Assembly (NCBI GenBank): GCA_964634205.1
Contig: CAZWKE010000059.1
Coordinates: 1-13,378, forward strand
Reading direction: 5' to 3'
DNA length: 13,378 nt
Source: JAFGGG01 sp964634205
GTDB lineage: Bacteria > Spirochaetota > Spirochaetia > SZUA-6 > RPPD01
Part shown: positions 7,326 through 13,378 of the stretch, in pieces
Numbering within the stretch: the first letter of the stretch is position 1
How the letters are laid out: every line of letters begins with the position of its first letter
Translations under genes and position numbers: made by a program
Notes under the pieces: model-generated
Database searches by the model: none
Seen by the model: only the letters and a program-made list of their open reading frames with translations
Told to the model about the DNA's origin: nothing

Positions 7326-8822
7326 TTATTTCTTTTTTTCCAGTGCGGCAACAATTTTTTGCACAAACTCGTCAAACCCTTTCTGATCGGTCAAATTGAA
7401 AAACTTCAAAACCATGTAGTTGATATCCCCGAACGTATGTTCGTCCCGGGTATAATAGTAGATTTCATTACCCAGATAAATCACATAGACCAGGGATTTA
7501 TAATCCTGTGACGCCTCAAGTGGAATATGATGGTACTTTACGGCCTGCACGAACTTCTCCGGAAAGTTCCATTTCTGGGACAGCTGGGACCCGATTATGG
7601 AGTGATTGTATCCCTTGGTAAGATCTTCCATGGAAGAGAGCGGAATACCTTTGGTGGCACATATTTTATTGATTTTATCCACCAGTTCCGGCTGCAGGGT
7701 GGAGGTAATGATCTTACCGAAATCATGCAGCATTGCCGCCACGTAAATATCATCGATCAACGGGTCCATCCGCTTCAACTTGGCAATCTGGCTGCAGTAC
7801 AGCGCCACCTTGTATGAATGCACCATCACCTCATCGATAAGCGATTTCTTGTACTTTTTCTCGAAAACCTTGTTTACCCCGAAACTGAGGATAAGGTTTT
7901 TTACTCCCTTCAATCCGATCATACGCACCGCCGTGGGCACATCGTCCACCTTGCGGGGCAGCATATAGATGGGTGAGTTGGCAATGCGGATTATTTCGGT
8001 GGTCAGCGCGGAATCGGTTTTGATTATATTGGCTACGGAATTGAAGTCCGCGTTCGGGTCGTTCAGGTTTTTCTGCAGGCGCATCAGGCTGTCCGGGAAC
8101 TGGGGCATACGCTCGATCTCCTGGGCAATCTCTTCGGCAATCGCCTGGCCGTGGGTCTTGGAAAGCAGGTTGATCGGGATCCTTAACAGTACGGTGGTTA
8201 TGCCGTCCTTCTTGGTAAGGGAAAGCACGCGTTCATCCAGCCCCACGCTGCGCAGCATCAGCACCACAATGATCAGGCCGAATCCCGCGCCTTCGGTACT
8301 GTCGAACCCGTAGCTGAATACCTCTTCCATGGAATTGAACTTCCCGGCAATCTTTAGGCGTTCGGCAATACGCTGCTCTTCCTTGTCGGATATTTCACTG
8401 TTGTTGACTACCCGGATCAGCAGAGAGTCGGGATCAACCTTGAAGTCTATGCGCACGTAATACTCAAGCTCCCGGTGCTGTTCCTCATATTTTTTGAAAT
8501 CACCGAATACATCGTGCTTAAAATCTTGCAGTCCCGTCTCATAATCCGCACCGTTGCCGATATCCAGCCCCTTTGCTTTAAAATACACCCGCTTTGAATT
8601 GGCCTTACTGGCGTTCATCACAATCTCTTTCAAGCAGTAGACCAGGGAGTTTCCCAGTTCGGGTTTCTTGATGTGATTGAATATCGTCAGCAGGGCACTT
8701 GATAGTTTCTGTTCGCTTTCCTGGTTGGCAAAAGGCAGCGTGCAGGAAAAACCGCCGTGTTTTTGAATACTGGCCAGAACATTTTCCTCGGTTATTGAAG
8801 TTAGCTGGGTGTAGTCAACCAT
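7326..8822 (-). CDS. HATPase-HDOD fusion signalling protein
   Basis: This is a cytoplasmic protein of 498 residues with no membrane segment. Residues ~35-220 resemble a GHKL/histidine-kinase-type ATPase. An N-box-like LKEIVMNASKAN (Glu66, Asn70) and a G2-box-like EGAGFGL (177-183) are visible. The expected Asp-Gly of the G1 box is replaced by VVNNSEIS (138-145), and no phospho-acceptor His domain precedes it. Residues ~239-440 form an HDOD domain: PQFPDSLMRL at its start, IRIANSPIY, MIGLKGVKNLILSFG, and an HD pair (His366-Asp367) within MLHDFGKI, followed by YNHSIIGSQL and VKYHH. HDOD proteins act in signalling or regulation, usually without proven enzyme activity. The ATG has a good ribosome-binding site (AGGGGAGA). 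The partner and signal are unknown. Confidence 0.85.
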   Translation of the reverse strand: MVDYTQLTSITEENVLASIQKHGGFSCTLPFANQESEQKLSSALLTIFNHIKKPELGNSLVYCLKEIVMNASKANSKRVYFKAKGLDIGNGADYETGLQDFKHDVFGDFKKYEEQHRELEYYVRIDFKVDPDSLLIRVVNNSEISDKEEQRIAERLKIAGKFNSMEEVFSYGFDSTEGAGFGLIIVVLMLRSVGLDERVLSLTKKDGITTVLLRIPINLLSKTHGQAIAEEIAQEIERMPQFPDSLMRLQKNLNDPNADFNSVANIIKTDSALTTEIIRIANSPIYMLPRKVDDVPTAVRMIGLKGVKNLILSFGVNKVFEKKYKKSLIDEVMVHSYKVALYCSQIAKLKRMDPLIDDIYVAAMLHDFGKIITSTLQPELVDKINKICATKGIPLSSMEDLTKGYNHSIIGSQLSQKWNFPEKFVQAVKYHHIPLEASQDYKSLVYVIYLGNEIYYYTRDEHTFGDINYMVLKFFNLTDQKGFDEFVQKIVAALEKKK

Positions 8823-8880
8823 AAAATCTCCCCTATCAATGTGACCCGGTATATAAAAAACCCTATATTCCCTTAATTAA

Positions 8881-8910
8881 ACTATAATTCACATGTTTGC
8901 ATACATGCAA
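8881..8910 (-). promoter_or_regulatory. Possible promoter of the HATPase-HDOD gene
   Basis: On the minus strand TTGCAT (8905-8910) and TATAGT (8881-8886) are separated by 18 bp. The -35 element is one arm of the palindrome at 8897-8910, so a protein bound there would probably interfere with this promoter. The leader to the ATG at 8822 would be about 50 nt. Confidence 0.4.
8897..8910. promoter_or_regulatory. CRP/FNR-like palindrome in the divergent promoter region
   Basis: TTGCATACATGCAA is a perfect inverted repeat of 6-bp arms with a 2-bp centre. Its form, TTG-N8-CAA, is that of sites bound by CRP/FNR-family regulators (FNR itself uses TTGAT-N4-ATCAA). A plus-strand -10-like TATATT at 8933-8938 has no good -35. 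Its predicted start (~8945) would place the palindrome centre near -41.5, the usual position for activation by this family. The intergenic region 8823-8972 shows nothing else clear. No regulator gene is present to confirm it. Confidence 0.4.
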
Positions 8911-8972
8911 GAATATTTTTTGCTTTCTCATATATATTGCCACAGCGTTTTTTTTTTATTAATCTTAACATA

Positions 8973-9398
8973 ATGATTGCAGTACCGCGCATATTACTTT
9001 ATTTTGATACGGCCGCGTTTAAGCTGCCGGAAGACAGAGAGGAAAATCGGGAACTCACGGAGGAGCCGGAAGATAAAAACGTGTATTGCGCGATCTGCGG
9101 ACATGTCATCACATCCGTCACGGACAGGTTTACCATGAACGGTGCCTGTGAGCACACCTTTACCAATCCGCACGGGTTTGTGTATACTATCACCTGTTTT
9201 AAATACGCACCGGGTGCGCATACGGCCGGTGAGGAAACCGAGGAGTATACCTGGTTCCCCGGCTATGCCTGGTCTTACGCCTTGTGCGGCCGGTGCACAA
9301 GTCACCTGGGCTGGGCGTTCACCAAAAAAAACAACAACCGGTTCTACGGGCTGATAAAAGATCGCATCAGCAGCAATAAATCAACTGCAAGGTCATAG
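8973..9398 (+). CDS. Single-domain cereblon-type CULT protein
   Basis: This 141-residue protein consists almost wholly of a CULT domain, the thalidomide-binding domain of eukaryotic cereblon, also found as free-standing bacterial proteins. Zinc ligands are CAIC (Cys39, 42) and CGRC (Cys105, 108). TWFPGYAW supplies Trp94 and Trp100, and HLGWAF supplies Trp114 and Phe116. Their spacings (6, 14 and 2 residues) equal those of human Trp380, Trp386, Trp400 and Phe402. NPHGFV (65-70) matches the human NPHGYV loop. Tyr92 replaces human His378 beside the cage. Known CULT ligands are cyclic imides and, for a bacterial homologue, uridine; the bacterial role is not established. The chosen ATG has no ribosome-binding sequence upstream; a TTG at 8937 is an unlikely alternative. 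It is the first gene of an operon with queE, 5 bp downstream. No signal peptide is evident. Confidence 0.9.
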   Translation: MIAVPRILLYFDTAAFKLPEDREENRELTEEPEDKNVYCAICGHVITSVTDRFTMNGACEHTFTNPHGFVYTITCFKYAPGAHTAGEETEEYTWFPGYAWSYALCGRCTSHLGWAFTKKNNNRFYGLIKDRISSNKSTARS

Positions 9399-9403
9399 GA
9401 AAC

Positions 9404-10063
9404 ATGCTGTCACTCATAGAGAAATATATCACCTTAAGCGGGGAAGCCCCGGTGCCGGGAAGGCCCGTCTATCTGATCCGCTTGTCCGGCTGCAACCTGC
9501 GCTGCGACTTCTGCGACACCCCCTATCGGGAGGAACGGAATCTGTCGCTCTCGGCAGCAGACCTGATAAAGGACATAACCGCCCGTACCGAGCGCTATCC
9601 GCAGCTCCATGTGCTGTTTACGGGGGGTGAACCGCTGCGTAACGAGCATAAAGAACAGCTTGTAGAGATTATCACCGCAATGCCCGGGCTGCGGTTTTAT
9701 ATTGAGACGAACGGCACCCTTGCCCTCCCGGACAAGGAACTGCCGAACTGCCGTTATGTCGTAGACTGGAAGGCGCCGTCCGCGGGCACAAAGCTGCCCT
9801 TTTTGCGGGAAAACCTGCAAAGACTCCATCCCGACCGTGACTGTATCAAGATCGTACTCTGCCCGGAAGATCTGCGTTGGGCAAAACAAACGATCGGCGC
9901 TATCAGACAGGTACAGCCTCGGCTGCCGGTGTATCTTTCCCCGGTCTGGGGCAGGTTGTCACCGGCGGAACTGGCTGCCTTTATCCTTGAAAACAGGCTT
10001 GATGCTTTTCTGTCGGTCCAACTGCACAAGTACATCTGGCCGGAAAAACAGAGGGGAGTATAA
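9404..10063 (+). CDS. queE: 7-carboxy-7-deazaguanine synthase (radical SAM)
   Basis: QueE converts 6-carboxy-tetrahydropterin to 7-carboxy-7-deazaguanine using S-adenosylmethionine and a [4Fe-4S] cluster, on the pathway to preQ0 and queuosine. The protein has 219 residues, the normal length. The cluster motif CNLRCDFC gives Cys30, 34 and 37. FTGGEPL (72-78) is the SAM-binding GGEP motif, and YIETNGT and VDWKAP follow in the usual order. The ATG follows the CULT stop codon by 5 bp, with AGGA only 3 bp before it; initiation may depend on coupling. queC begins 2 bp after its stop. Confidence 0.95.
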   Translation: MLSLIEKYITLSGEAPVPGRPVYLIRLSGCNLRCDFCDTPYREERNLSLSAADLIKDITARTERYPQLHVLFTGGEPLRNEHKEQLVEIITAMPGLRFYIETNGTLALPDKELPNCRYVVDWKAPSAGTKLPFLRENLQRLHPDRDCIKIVLCPEDLRWAKQTIGAIRQVQPRLPVYLSPVWGRLSPAELAAFILENRLDAFLSVQLHKYIWPEKQRGV

Positions 10064-10065
10064 TT

Positions 10066-10770
10066 TTGCAGCAATCATACAGCAATGAAGAGGCACTGGT
10101 TTTGACCAGCGGCGGGCAGGACTCAACCACCTGCCTGTTCTGGGCCGTAAAAAACTTTAAAGCGGTTCATGCCGTCAGTTTTTTTTACGGGCAGAAGCAC
10201 GCGGCCGAAATTGAGGCTGCCGGAGCGATTTGTGACAAACTGAAAATCGATCTGAAAACACTGGACATAAGTTTTTTAAAGGATCTTGTGCGGTCGAACC
10301 TGTTCCAGGGCACGCCGGACGTGAATGCTGCCCATGCCCTGTCTCCGGAGGTCCCTTCCAGCTTTGTGCCGTACCGTAACCTGCTTTTTCTTACCCTGGC
10401 CGCGGCCTGGGCCGGCACCATAGGGGTCAGGCACCTGGTGACCGGGGTGTGTGAAACCGACTACTCGGGGTATGCCGACTGCCGGGACGTATTTATCAAA
10501 TCCGCCCAGGCCACACTGAACCTGGCCGTGGATTTCCACGATACCAAACCGCAGGGTGTTGTCATTCACACCCCGCTGATGTGGCTTTCCAAGGCGGAAG
10601 AGTTTCGTCTGGCCCAGGAGTTGGGCTGCCTGGATTTTATCATCAACGAAACCCTTACCTGCTATAACGGGGACGGGACAAGGCACGAATGGGGCAAAGG
10701 CTGCGCGGACTGCCCGGCCTGCCGCCTGCGCGCAAAGGGTTTTTTGGAGTTTAAACAAAAATATGAATGA
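10066..10770 (+). CDS. queC: 7-cyano-7-deazaguanine (preQ0) synthase
   Basis: QueC uses ATP and ammonia to convert 7-carboxy-7-deazaguanine to preQ0. The 234-residue protein has the PP-loop SGGQDST (15-21) for ATP. The C-terminal zinc site is formed by Cys199, 213, 216 and 219, within CYNGDGTRHEWGKGC and CPAC. The first spacing is longer than in Escherichia coli QueC, as in a common subfamily. It starts at TTG, preceded by GGGGAG at a suitable distance; no in-frame ATG lies upstream of the PP-loop. It immediately follows queE and is the last gene of the CULT-queE-queC operon. Its 3' end converges on queF, 41 bp away. Confidence 0.95.
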   Translation: MQQSYSNEEALVLTSGGQDSTTCLFWAVKNFKAVHAVSFFYGQKHAAEIEAAGAICDKLKIDLKTLDISFLKDLVRSNLFQGTPDVNAAHALSPEVPSSFVPYRNLLFLTLAAAWAGTIGVRHLVTGVCETDYSGYADCRDVFIKSAQATLNLAVDFHDTKPQGVVIHTPLMWLSKAEEFRLAQELGCLDFIINETLTCYNGDGTRHEWGKGCADCPACRLRAKGFLEFKQKYE

Positions 10771-10772
10771 AA

Positions 10773-10801
10773 GCGGGAGGCTGTTCAGTCGGAACTTCCG
10801 C
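10773..10801. terminator. Weak hairpin between convergent queC and queF
   Basis: A 7-bp stem (GCGGGAG with CTTCCGC, one G-U pair) closes a 15-nt loop in the 41-bp gap between the two stop codons. No U-tract follows on either strand. It may help end transcription or be fortuitous. Confidence 0.25.
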
Positions 10802-10811
10802 CCCTCACGGA

Positions 10812-11249
10812 TCAGGTTTCGGTCCGCCAGAGCCCCTTGGCCGCGGCCGTTTTGACGTGTTCCGCATCCACGGAAATTGCAATCCCGCCGCGAATGCGAA
10901 ACTCCCCCCTGACCAGGCACCAATGCGGATCAACGGCCTTTACCACGTCATCAAGGATTTTGTTCACTACATGTTCGTGAAAAACCCCCTCTTCCCGGTA
11001 AGACCACAGGTATAATTTCAAGGACTTGGACTCCAGCACCAGTTGGTCGGGGACATAGGTTATGCGGATCGAGGCAAAATCAGGCTGGCCCGTCATGGGA
11101 CACACACAGGTAAACTCATCGGTAGAGAGTGTTACACGGTAGTAGCGGTCTTTTGCCTTGTTGGGAAAGGCCTCCAGTTTTTTAACGGCCTTCCTTACGT
11201 CCCGCCCCAGCAGGGTCAGGCCCTCAACCTCCGTTTGTTTTTTTGCCAT
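10812..11249 (-). CDS. queF: NADPH-dependent preQ0 reductase
   Basis: QueF reduces the nitrile of preQ0 to the aminomethyl group of preQ1, the base inserted into tRNA before queuosine completion. This is the short, single-domain type (145 residues). Catalytic Cys50 lies in FTCVCPMTGQPD with Asp57 seven residues later. The QueF signature ESKSLK (73-78) and FHEH (90-93, His91/Glu92) follow. The longest open frame reaches 11384, but the true start is the ATG at 11249 with AGAGGAAAAG upstream; the extension lies inside trkA. The start overlaps the trkA end by 26 bp, so it is the third gene of a trkH-trkA-queF unit. Confidence 0.94.
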   Translation of the reverse strand: MAKKQTEVEGLTLLGRDVRKAVKKLEAFPNKAKDRYYRVTLSTDEFTCVCPMTGQPDFASIRITYVPDQLVLESKSLKLYLWSYREEGVFHEHVVNKILDDVVKAVDPHWCLVRGEFRIRGGIAISVDAEHVKTAAAKGLWRTET

Positions 11250-11979
11250 TCTTTTCCTCTTTGGGCTTGTTAAAGCGGGAGAAGAAACGCCTGAACAGGT
11301 TTCTCCAGCCCTTGCCGTTCTCAGGAATAACAATCTGGGCAAAGGTGGTAATATCTTTTTCCCGCCCGGCGATGACACAAACATCGTCCTCCTGCAGGAT
11401 ATGCTCGGGGGTGTAGAGGGAATAATCCTGGGAGTCTTCCTTGCGGAAGGCGATCACGTTCAGGCCGTGCTCCCTGCGCAGGTTGACTTCGATCAGGGTC
11501 TTCCCCACATATTTGGGCGGGACCTTCACCTCGGCGATGATAAAATCCTCATTAATAGGAAGATACGTGAAGATAAAGGACGACAACAACAGCGGGGTAA
11601 TGCGTTTTGCCGCCTCTTTATTGGGAAAAATTACCCGCGTGGCCCCCACAAGGGTTAAAATCTCTCCGTGTTCATTTGATTCCGCCTTGGCCACAATTTC
11701 CTTTACCCCGATTTTCTTCAGGTAATTGGTAACCAGGATAGAGACCTCAACCGCGTCTCCCAAATCAATGATCGCCGCGTCAATGGTATCCGGAATAAGC
11801 TTGCGGATTATCTCCTCGTTCAGCGCGTCGGCGATAAAGGCGCTTGTCACCTTGTCTTTATAATACTCAATTACGTCTCTATCCTTATCGATGATCAGGA
11901 TCTCGCTGCCCGTTTCAATCAGCTCTTCCAGGATCCTTTTGCCGAATGTATCTAATCCGATGATTGCAAACTGTTTCAT
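11224..11979 (-). CDS. TrkA/KtrA-type K+ uptake regulatory subunit (RCK protein)
   Basis: This 251-residue cytoplasmic subunit gates the TrkH/KtrB channel encoded just upstream. Residues 1-~125 are an RCK_N Rossmann domain. The nucleotide loop reads IIGLDTFGKR, with Asp in place of the second glycine of GxGxxG. The strand ILIIDKD supplies the acidic residue expected to contact the adenosine ribose. Residues ~145-220 form a TrkA_C domain (KVPPKYVGKTLIEVNLRRE, and DDVCVIAGRE). A basic, amphipathic tail (from ~224) extends beyond the usual end. Its ATG overlaps the trkH stop as TAATG, indicating coupled translation. KtrA and TrkA naming cannot be separated from sequence alone. Confidence 0.92.
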   Translation of the reverse strand: MKQFAIIGLDTFGKRILEELIETGSEILIIDKDRDVIEYYKDKVTSAFIADALNEEIIRKLIPDTIDAAIIDLGDAVEVSILVTNYLKKIGVKEIVAKAESNEHGEILTLVGATRVIFPNKEAAKRITPLLLSSFIFTYLPINEDFIIAEVKVPPKYVGKTLIEVNLRREHGLNVIAFRKEDSQDYSLYTPEHILQEDDVCVIAGREKDITTFAQIVIPENGKGWRNLFRRFFSRFNKPKEEKNGKKTNGG

Positions 11980-13316
11980 TAGCCTAATAAAACCTCCCCT
12001 TTGGGATATTCAATTAAATGCTCGGTGGGCTTTATCGTTTGCGGCATGGCCATGGAGATCAGACCGACCCTTCCTGCAAACATAGTACATATTATCACAA
12101 TTTTCCCCAAAAAGGAAAGTGATGAGGTGATTCCCAGGGAAAGCCCCACCGTACCGAAAGCCGAAAAACTTTCAAATACTATCTTAAAGAAGTCCTTACC
12201 ATGGGCGGGTGCCAGGGTGAGTTCGGTGATCGAAAGCAGCAGGATACACAGCGCCACAATCAGCAGTGCCTTGATGAACAGCATGATCGCACCCATGACC
12301 TTGTCTGAAGCAATCTCCTTCTTAAACAATACCAGCGATCCTTTGCTGCGTGTATTCCAGAGAGCAGCGATAAGTACGATAAAAAAGGTGGTCACTTTTA
12401 TTCCGCCCGCCGCGGAACCGGAACCACCGCCGATAAACATCAGTGGCAGGGTCAAAAACTTTGACGGCTCGCTCAGCGTATTTTGAGCAACCGTATCAAA
12501 ACCTGCCGTACGCGGAGTAATCGCCTGGAACAACGAGGCCATAATCTTATCACCCAATGTAAAGTTTTTATACGCATTGTGAAATTCATTGAGAAAAAAG
12601 AATCCCGCGCTCACAACAATCAATGTTACCGTACAGGCAAGCATTATCTTTGTATGCACGGTAAGGCTTTTCTTTCGTTTTCCGATTCTTTTGCCCAGAT
12701 CCCGTAAGACCACGAATCCGAGACCGCCCATGACCACCATCAGAATAATGGTGATGTTCACCAATGGCGTTCTTACATAGCCTTCCAGGTTTTTTGAAAA
12801 AAGTGAAAAACCGGCGTTACAGAACGCGGAAATCGCGTGGAAAACCGAGTACAGGATCGGATGATCCTGTACGGTATTTCTGAAATCCAGGTATAAAAAC
12901 AGTGAACCGGTAATCTCGATTATTAAGGTGATAAAGATGATCTGCTTAATAATGTCTTTTGGTTCGGTTTCCACCGAGTCCAGGTAATACTCACGGATTA
13001 CCCGTCTGCTTTTTAATGATATTCGTTTTGAAGGAAGGGCCAGGTACATGGTGGTAAAACTTATTATTCCCAAACCGCCCGCCTGGATAAGCAGCATAAT
13101 GACAATTTTGCCGAACAGACTGTATTGGGCCGTGTCAACGGTAATCAGCCCGGTAACACAGGTTGCCGACGTAGCGGTAAAAAAGGCGTCGATAAAATCC
13201 AGTTCCTTTGCCCCCTGCCAGGCAAAGGGCAGTTCCAACAAGATGGTACCTATAATAATAATGGTGATGAAATAACCAAAAAGGATAAGTTTATCGGATC
13301 TCTTTATTCGCATCAT
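11979..13316 (-). CDS. TrkH/KtrB-type potassium channel subunit
   Basis: This integral inner-membrane protein of 445 residues conducts K+ (in some homologues Na+-dependent). Four pore-loop repeats are visible with filter glycines at ~56 (TSATCVTGL), 169 (ISAFCNAGF), 272 (TPRTAGFDT) and 391 (FSAFGTVGL). After the third filter comes GGGSGSAAGGIKV, the flexible gating loop of the family. A conserved Arg (~416, FAGRVG) lies in the last membrane segment. The open frame extends to a TTG at 13355, but that lies inside a hairpin, so one of the paired ATGs at 13316/13313 is the likely start; no close ribosome-binding site is visible. Translation is coupled to trkA. Confidence 0.93.
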   Translation of the reverse strand: MMRIKRSDKLILFGYFITIIIIGTILLELPFAWQGAKELDFIDAFFTATSATCVTGLITVDTAQYSLFGKIVIMLLIQAGGLGIISFTTMYLALPSKRISLKSRRVIREYYLDSVETEPKDIIKQIIFITLIIEITGSLFLYLDFRNTVQDHPILYSVFHAISAFCNAGFSLFSKNLEGYVRTPLVNITIILMVVMGGLGFVVLRDLGKRIGKRKKSLTVHTKIMLACTVTLIVVSAGFFFLNEFHNAYKNFTLGDKIMASLFQAITPRTAGFDTVAQNTLSEPSKFLTLPLMFIGGGSGSAAGGIKVTTFFIVLIAALWNTRSKGSLVLFKKEIASDKVMGAIMLFIKALLIVALCILLLSITELTLAPAHGKDFFKIVFESFSAFGTVGLSLGITSSLSFLGKIVIICTMFAGRVGLISMAMPQTIKPTEHLIEYPKGEVLLG

Positions 13317-13326
13317 ATAAATAAAT

Positions 13327-13366
13327 AAAAAAAGCCTCTCTCCGGCAGTTTGCAACTGCCTGCGAG
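13327..13366 (-). terminator. Hairpin and U-tract in the trkH leader (attenuator or upstream terminator)
   Basis: Read on the minus strand, an imperfect stem (CUC-GCA-GGCAGUU with AACUGCC-GGA-GAG, 3-nt loop, 13338-13366) is followed after AGGC by seven U residues (13327-13333), 10 bp before the first trkH ATG. It has the look of an intrinsic terminator. It could end an upstream off-window gene, or act as the regulated expression platform of a leader. The flank CUCGCAGGC...GGAGAGAGG recalls the 3' end of c-di-AMP (ydaO) riboswitches, which often control K+ transporters, but the diagnostic upstream part lies outside the window. Confidence 0.5.
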
Positions 13367-13378
13367 CCCCGTGTTTGC

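Noticed and set aside
8937..8972. TTG start adding 12 residues to the CULT protein
   Set aside because: The added stretch is encoded by a T-rich tract, no ribosome-binding site precedes it, and TATATT, which overlaps it, looks like a -10 element.
10276..10923. 215-residue minus-strand frame across queC and the queF 3' end
   Set aside because: It overlaps two certain genes, and the translation has no coherent domain.
11250..11384. 45-residue N-terminal extension of queF
   Set aside because: It lies within the trkA coding sequence, is not QueF-like, and the ATG at 11249 has a good ribosome-binding site.
11158..11658. 166-residue plus-strand frame across queF and trkA
   Set aside because: Antisense to trkA and queF, whose motifs are unmistakable.
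13317..13355. TTG start for trkH giving 13 extra residues
   Set aside because: The codon lies in the loop of a strong hairpin and the added residues are not typical of the family; paired ATGs follow at 13316/13313.

Overview
The window comes from a mid-GC, probably anaerobic Gram-negative-type bacterium. Three consecutive lipoprotein genes, a single-chain pyruvate:ferredoxin oxidoreductase, a KtrB/KtrA potassium system and a histidine-kinase-like-ATPase/HDOD fusion suggest a spirochaete or a deltaproteobacterium-like lineage. That placement is inference, since no phylogenetic marker is present. All ten protein genes look intact. I see no insertion sequence, CRISPR array, tRNA or rRNA.

Layout from left to right. 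(1) 1-340 is non-coding. It holds a hairpin after the lipoprotein operon, then a minus-strand promoter and a ~200-nt leader for a gene that must start just beyond the left edge; tandem AAGTGGG boxes there recall an mraZ promoter. (2) 341-3462, minus strand, is an operon of three secreted lipoproteins in the order LpoB-like, COG3014-like, LPP20-like, with a good promoter at 3505-3532. (3) 3713-7279, plus strand, is nifJ with its own promoter, ending at a perfect bidirectional terminator shared with the next gene. (4) 7326-8822, minus strand, is a HATPase-HDOD fusion. (5) 8823-8972 is a divergent promoter region containing a CRP/FNR-like palindrome. (6) 8973-10770, plus strand, is a tight operon of a single-domain cereblon-type CULT protein, queE and queC. 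(7) 10812-13316, minus strand, is trkH/ktrB, trkA/ktrA and queF, overlapping head to tail and converging on queC. A strong hairpin with a U-tract lies in the trkH leader.

How the genes fit together. queE, queC and queF supply three steps of the route CPH4 -> CDG -> preQ0 -> preQ1 toward queuosine tRNA modification, but sit in two convergent operons; folE and queD are not in the window. The most notable item is the CULT protein. All four zinc cysteines and the complete Trp-Trp-Trp-Phe cage that binds thalidomide, cyclic imides and uridine in cereblon are present with human spacing, and its gene lies 5 bp upstream of queE. This is a sequence-supported link between a cereblon-fold ligand-binding protein and deazaguanine synthesis whose biological meaning is unknown.
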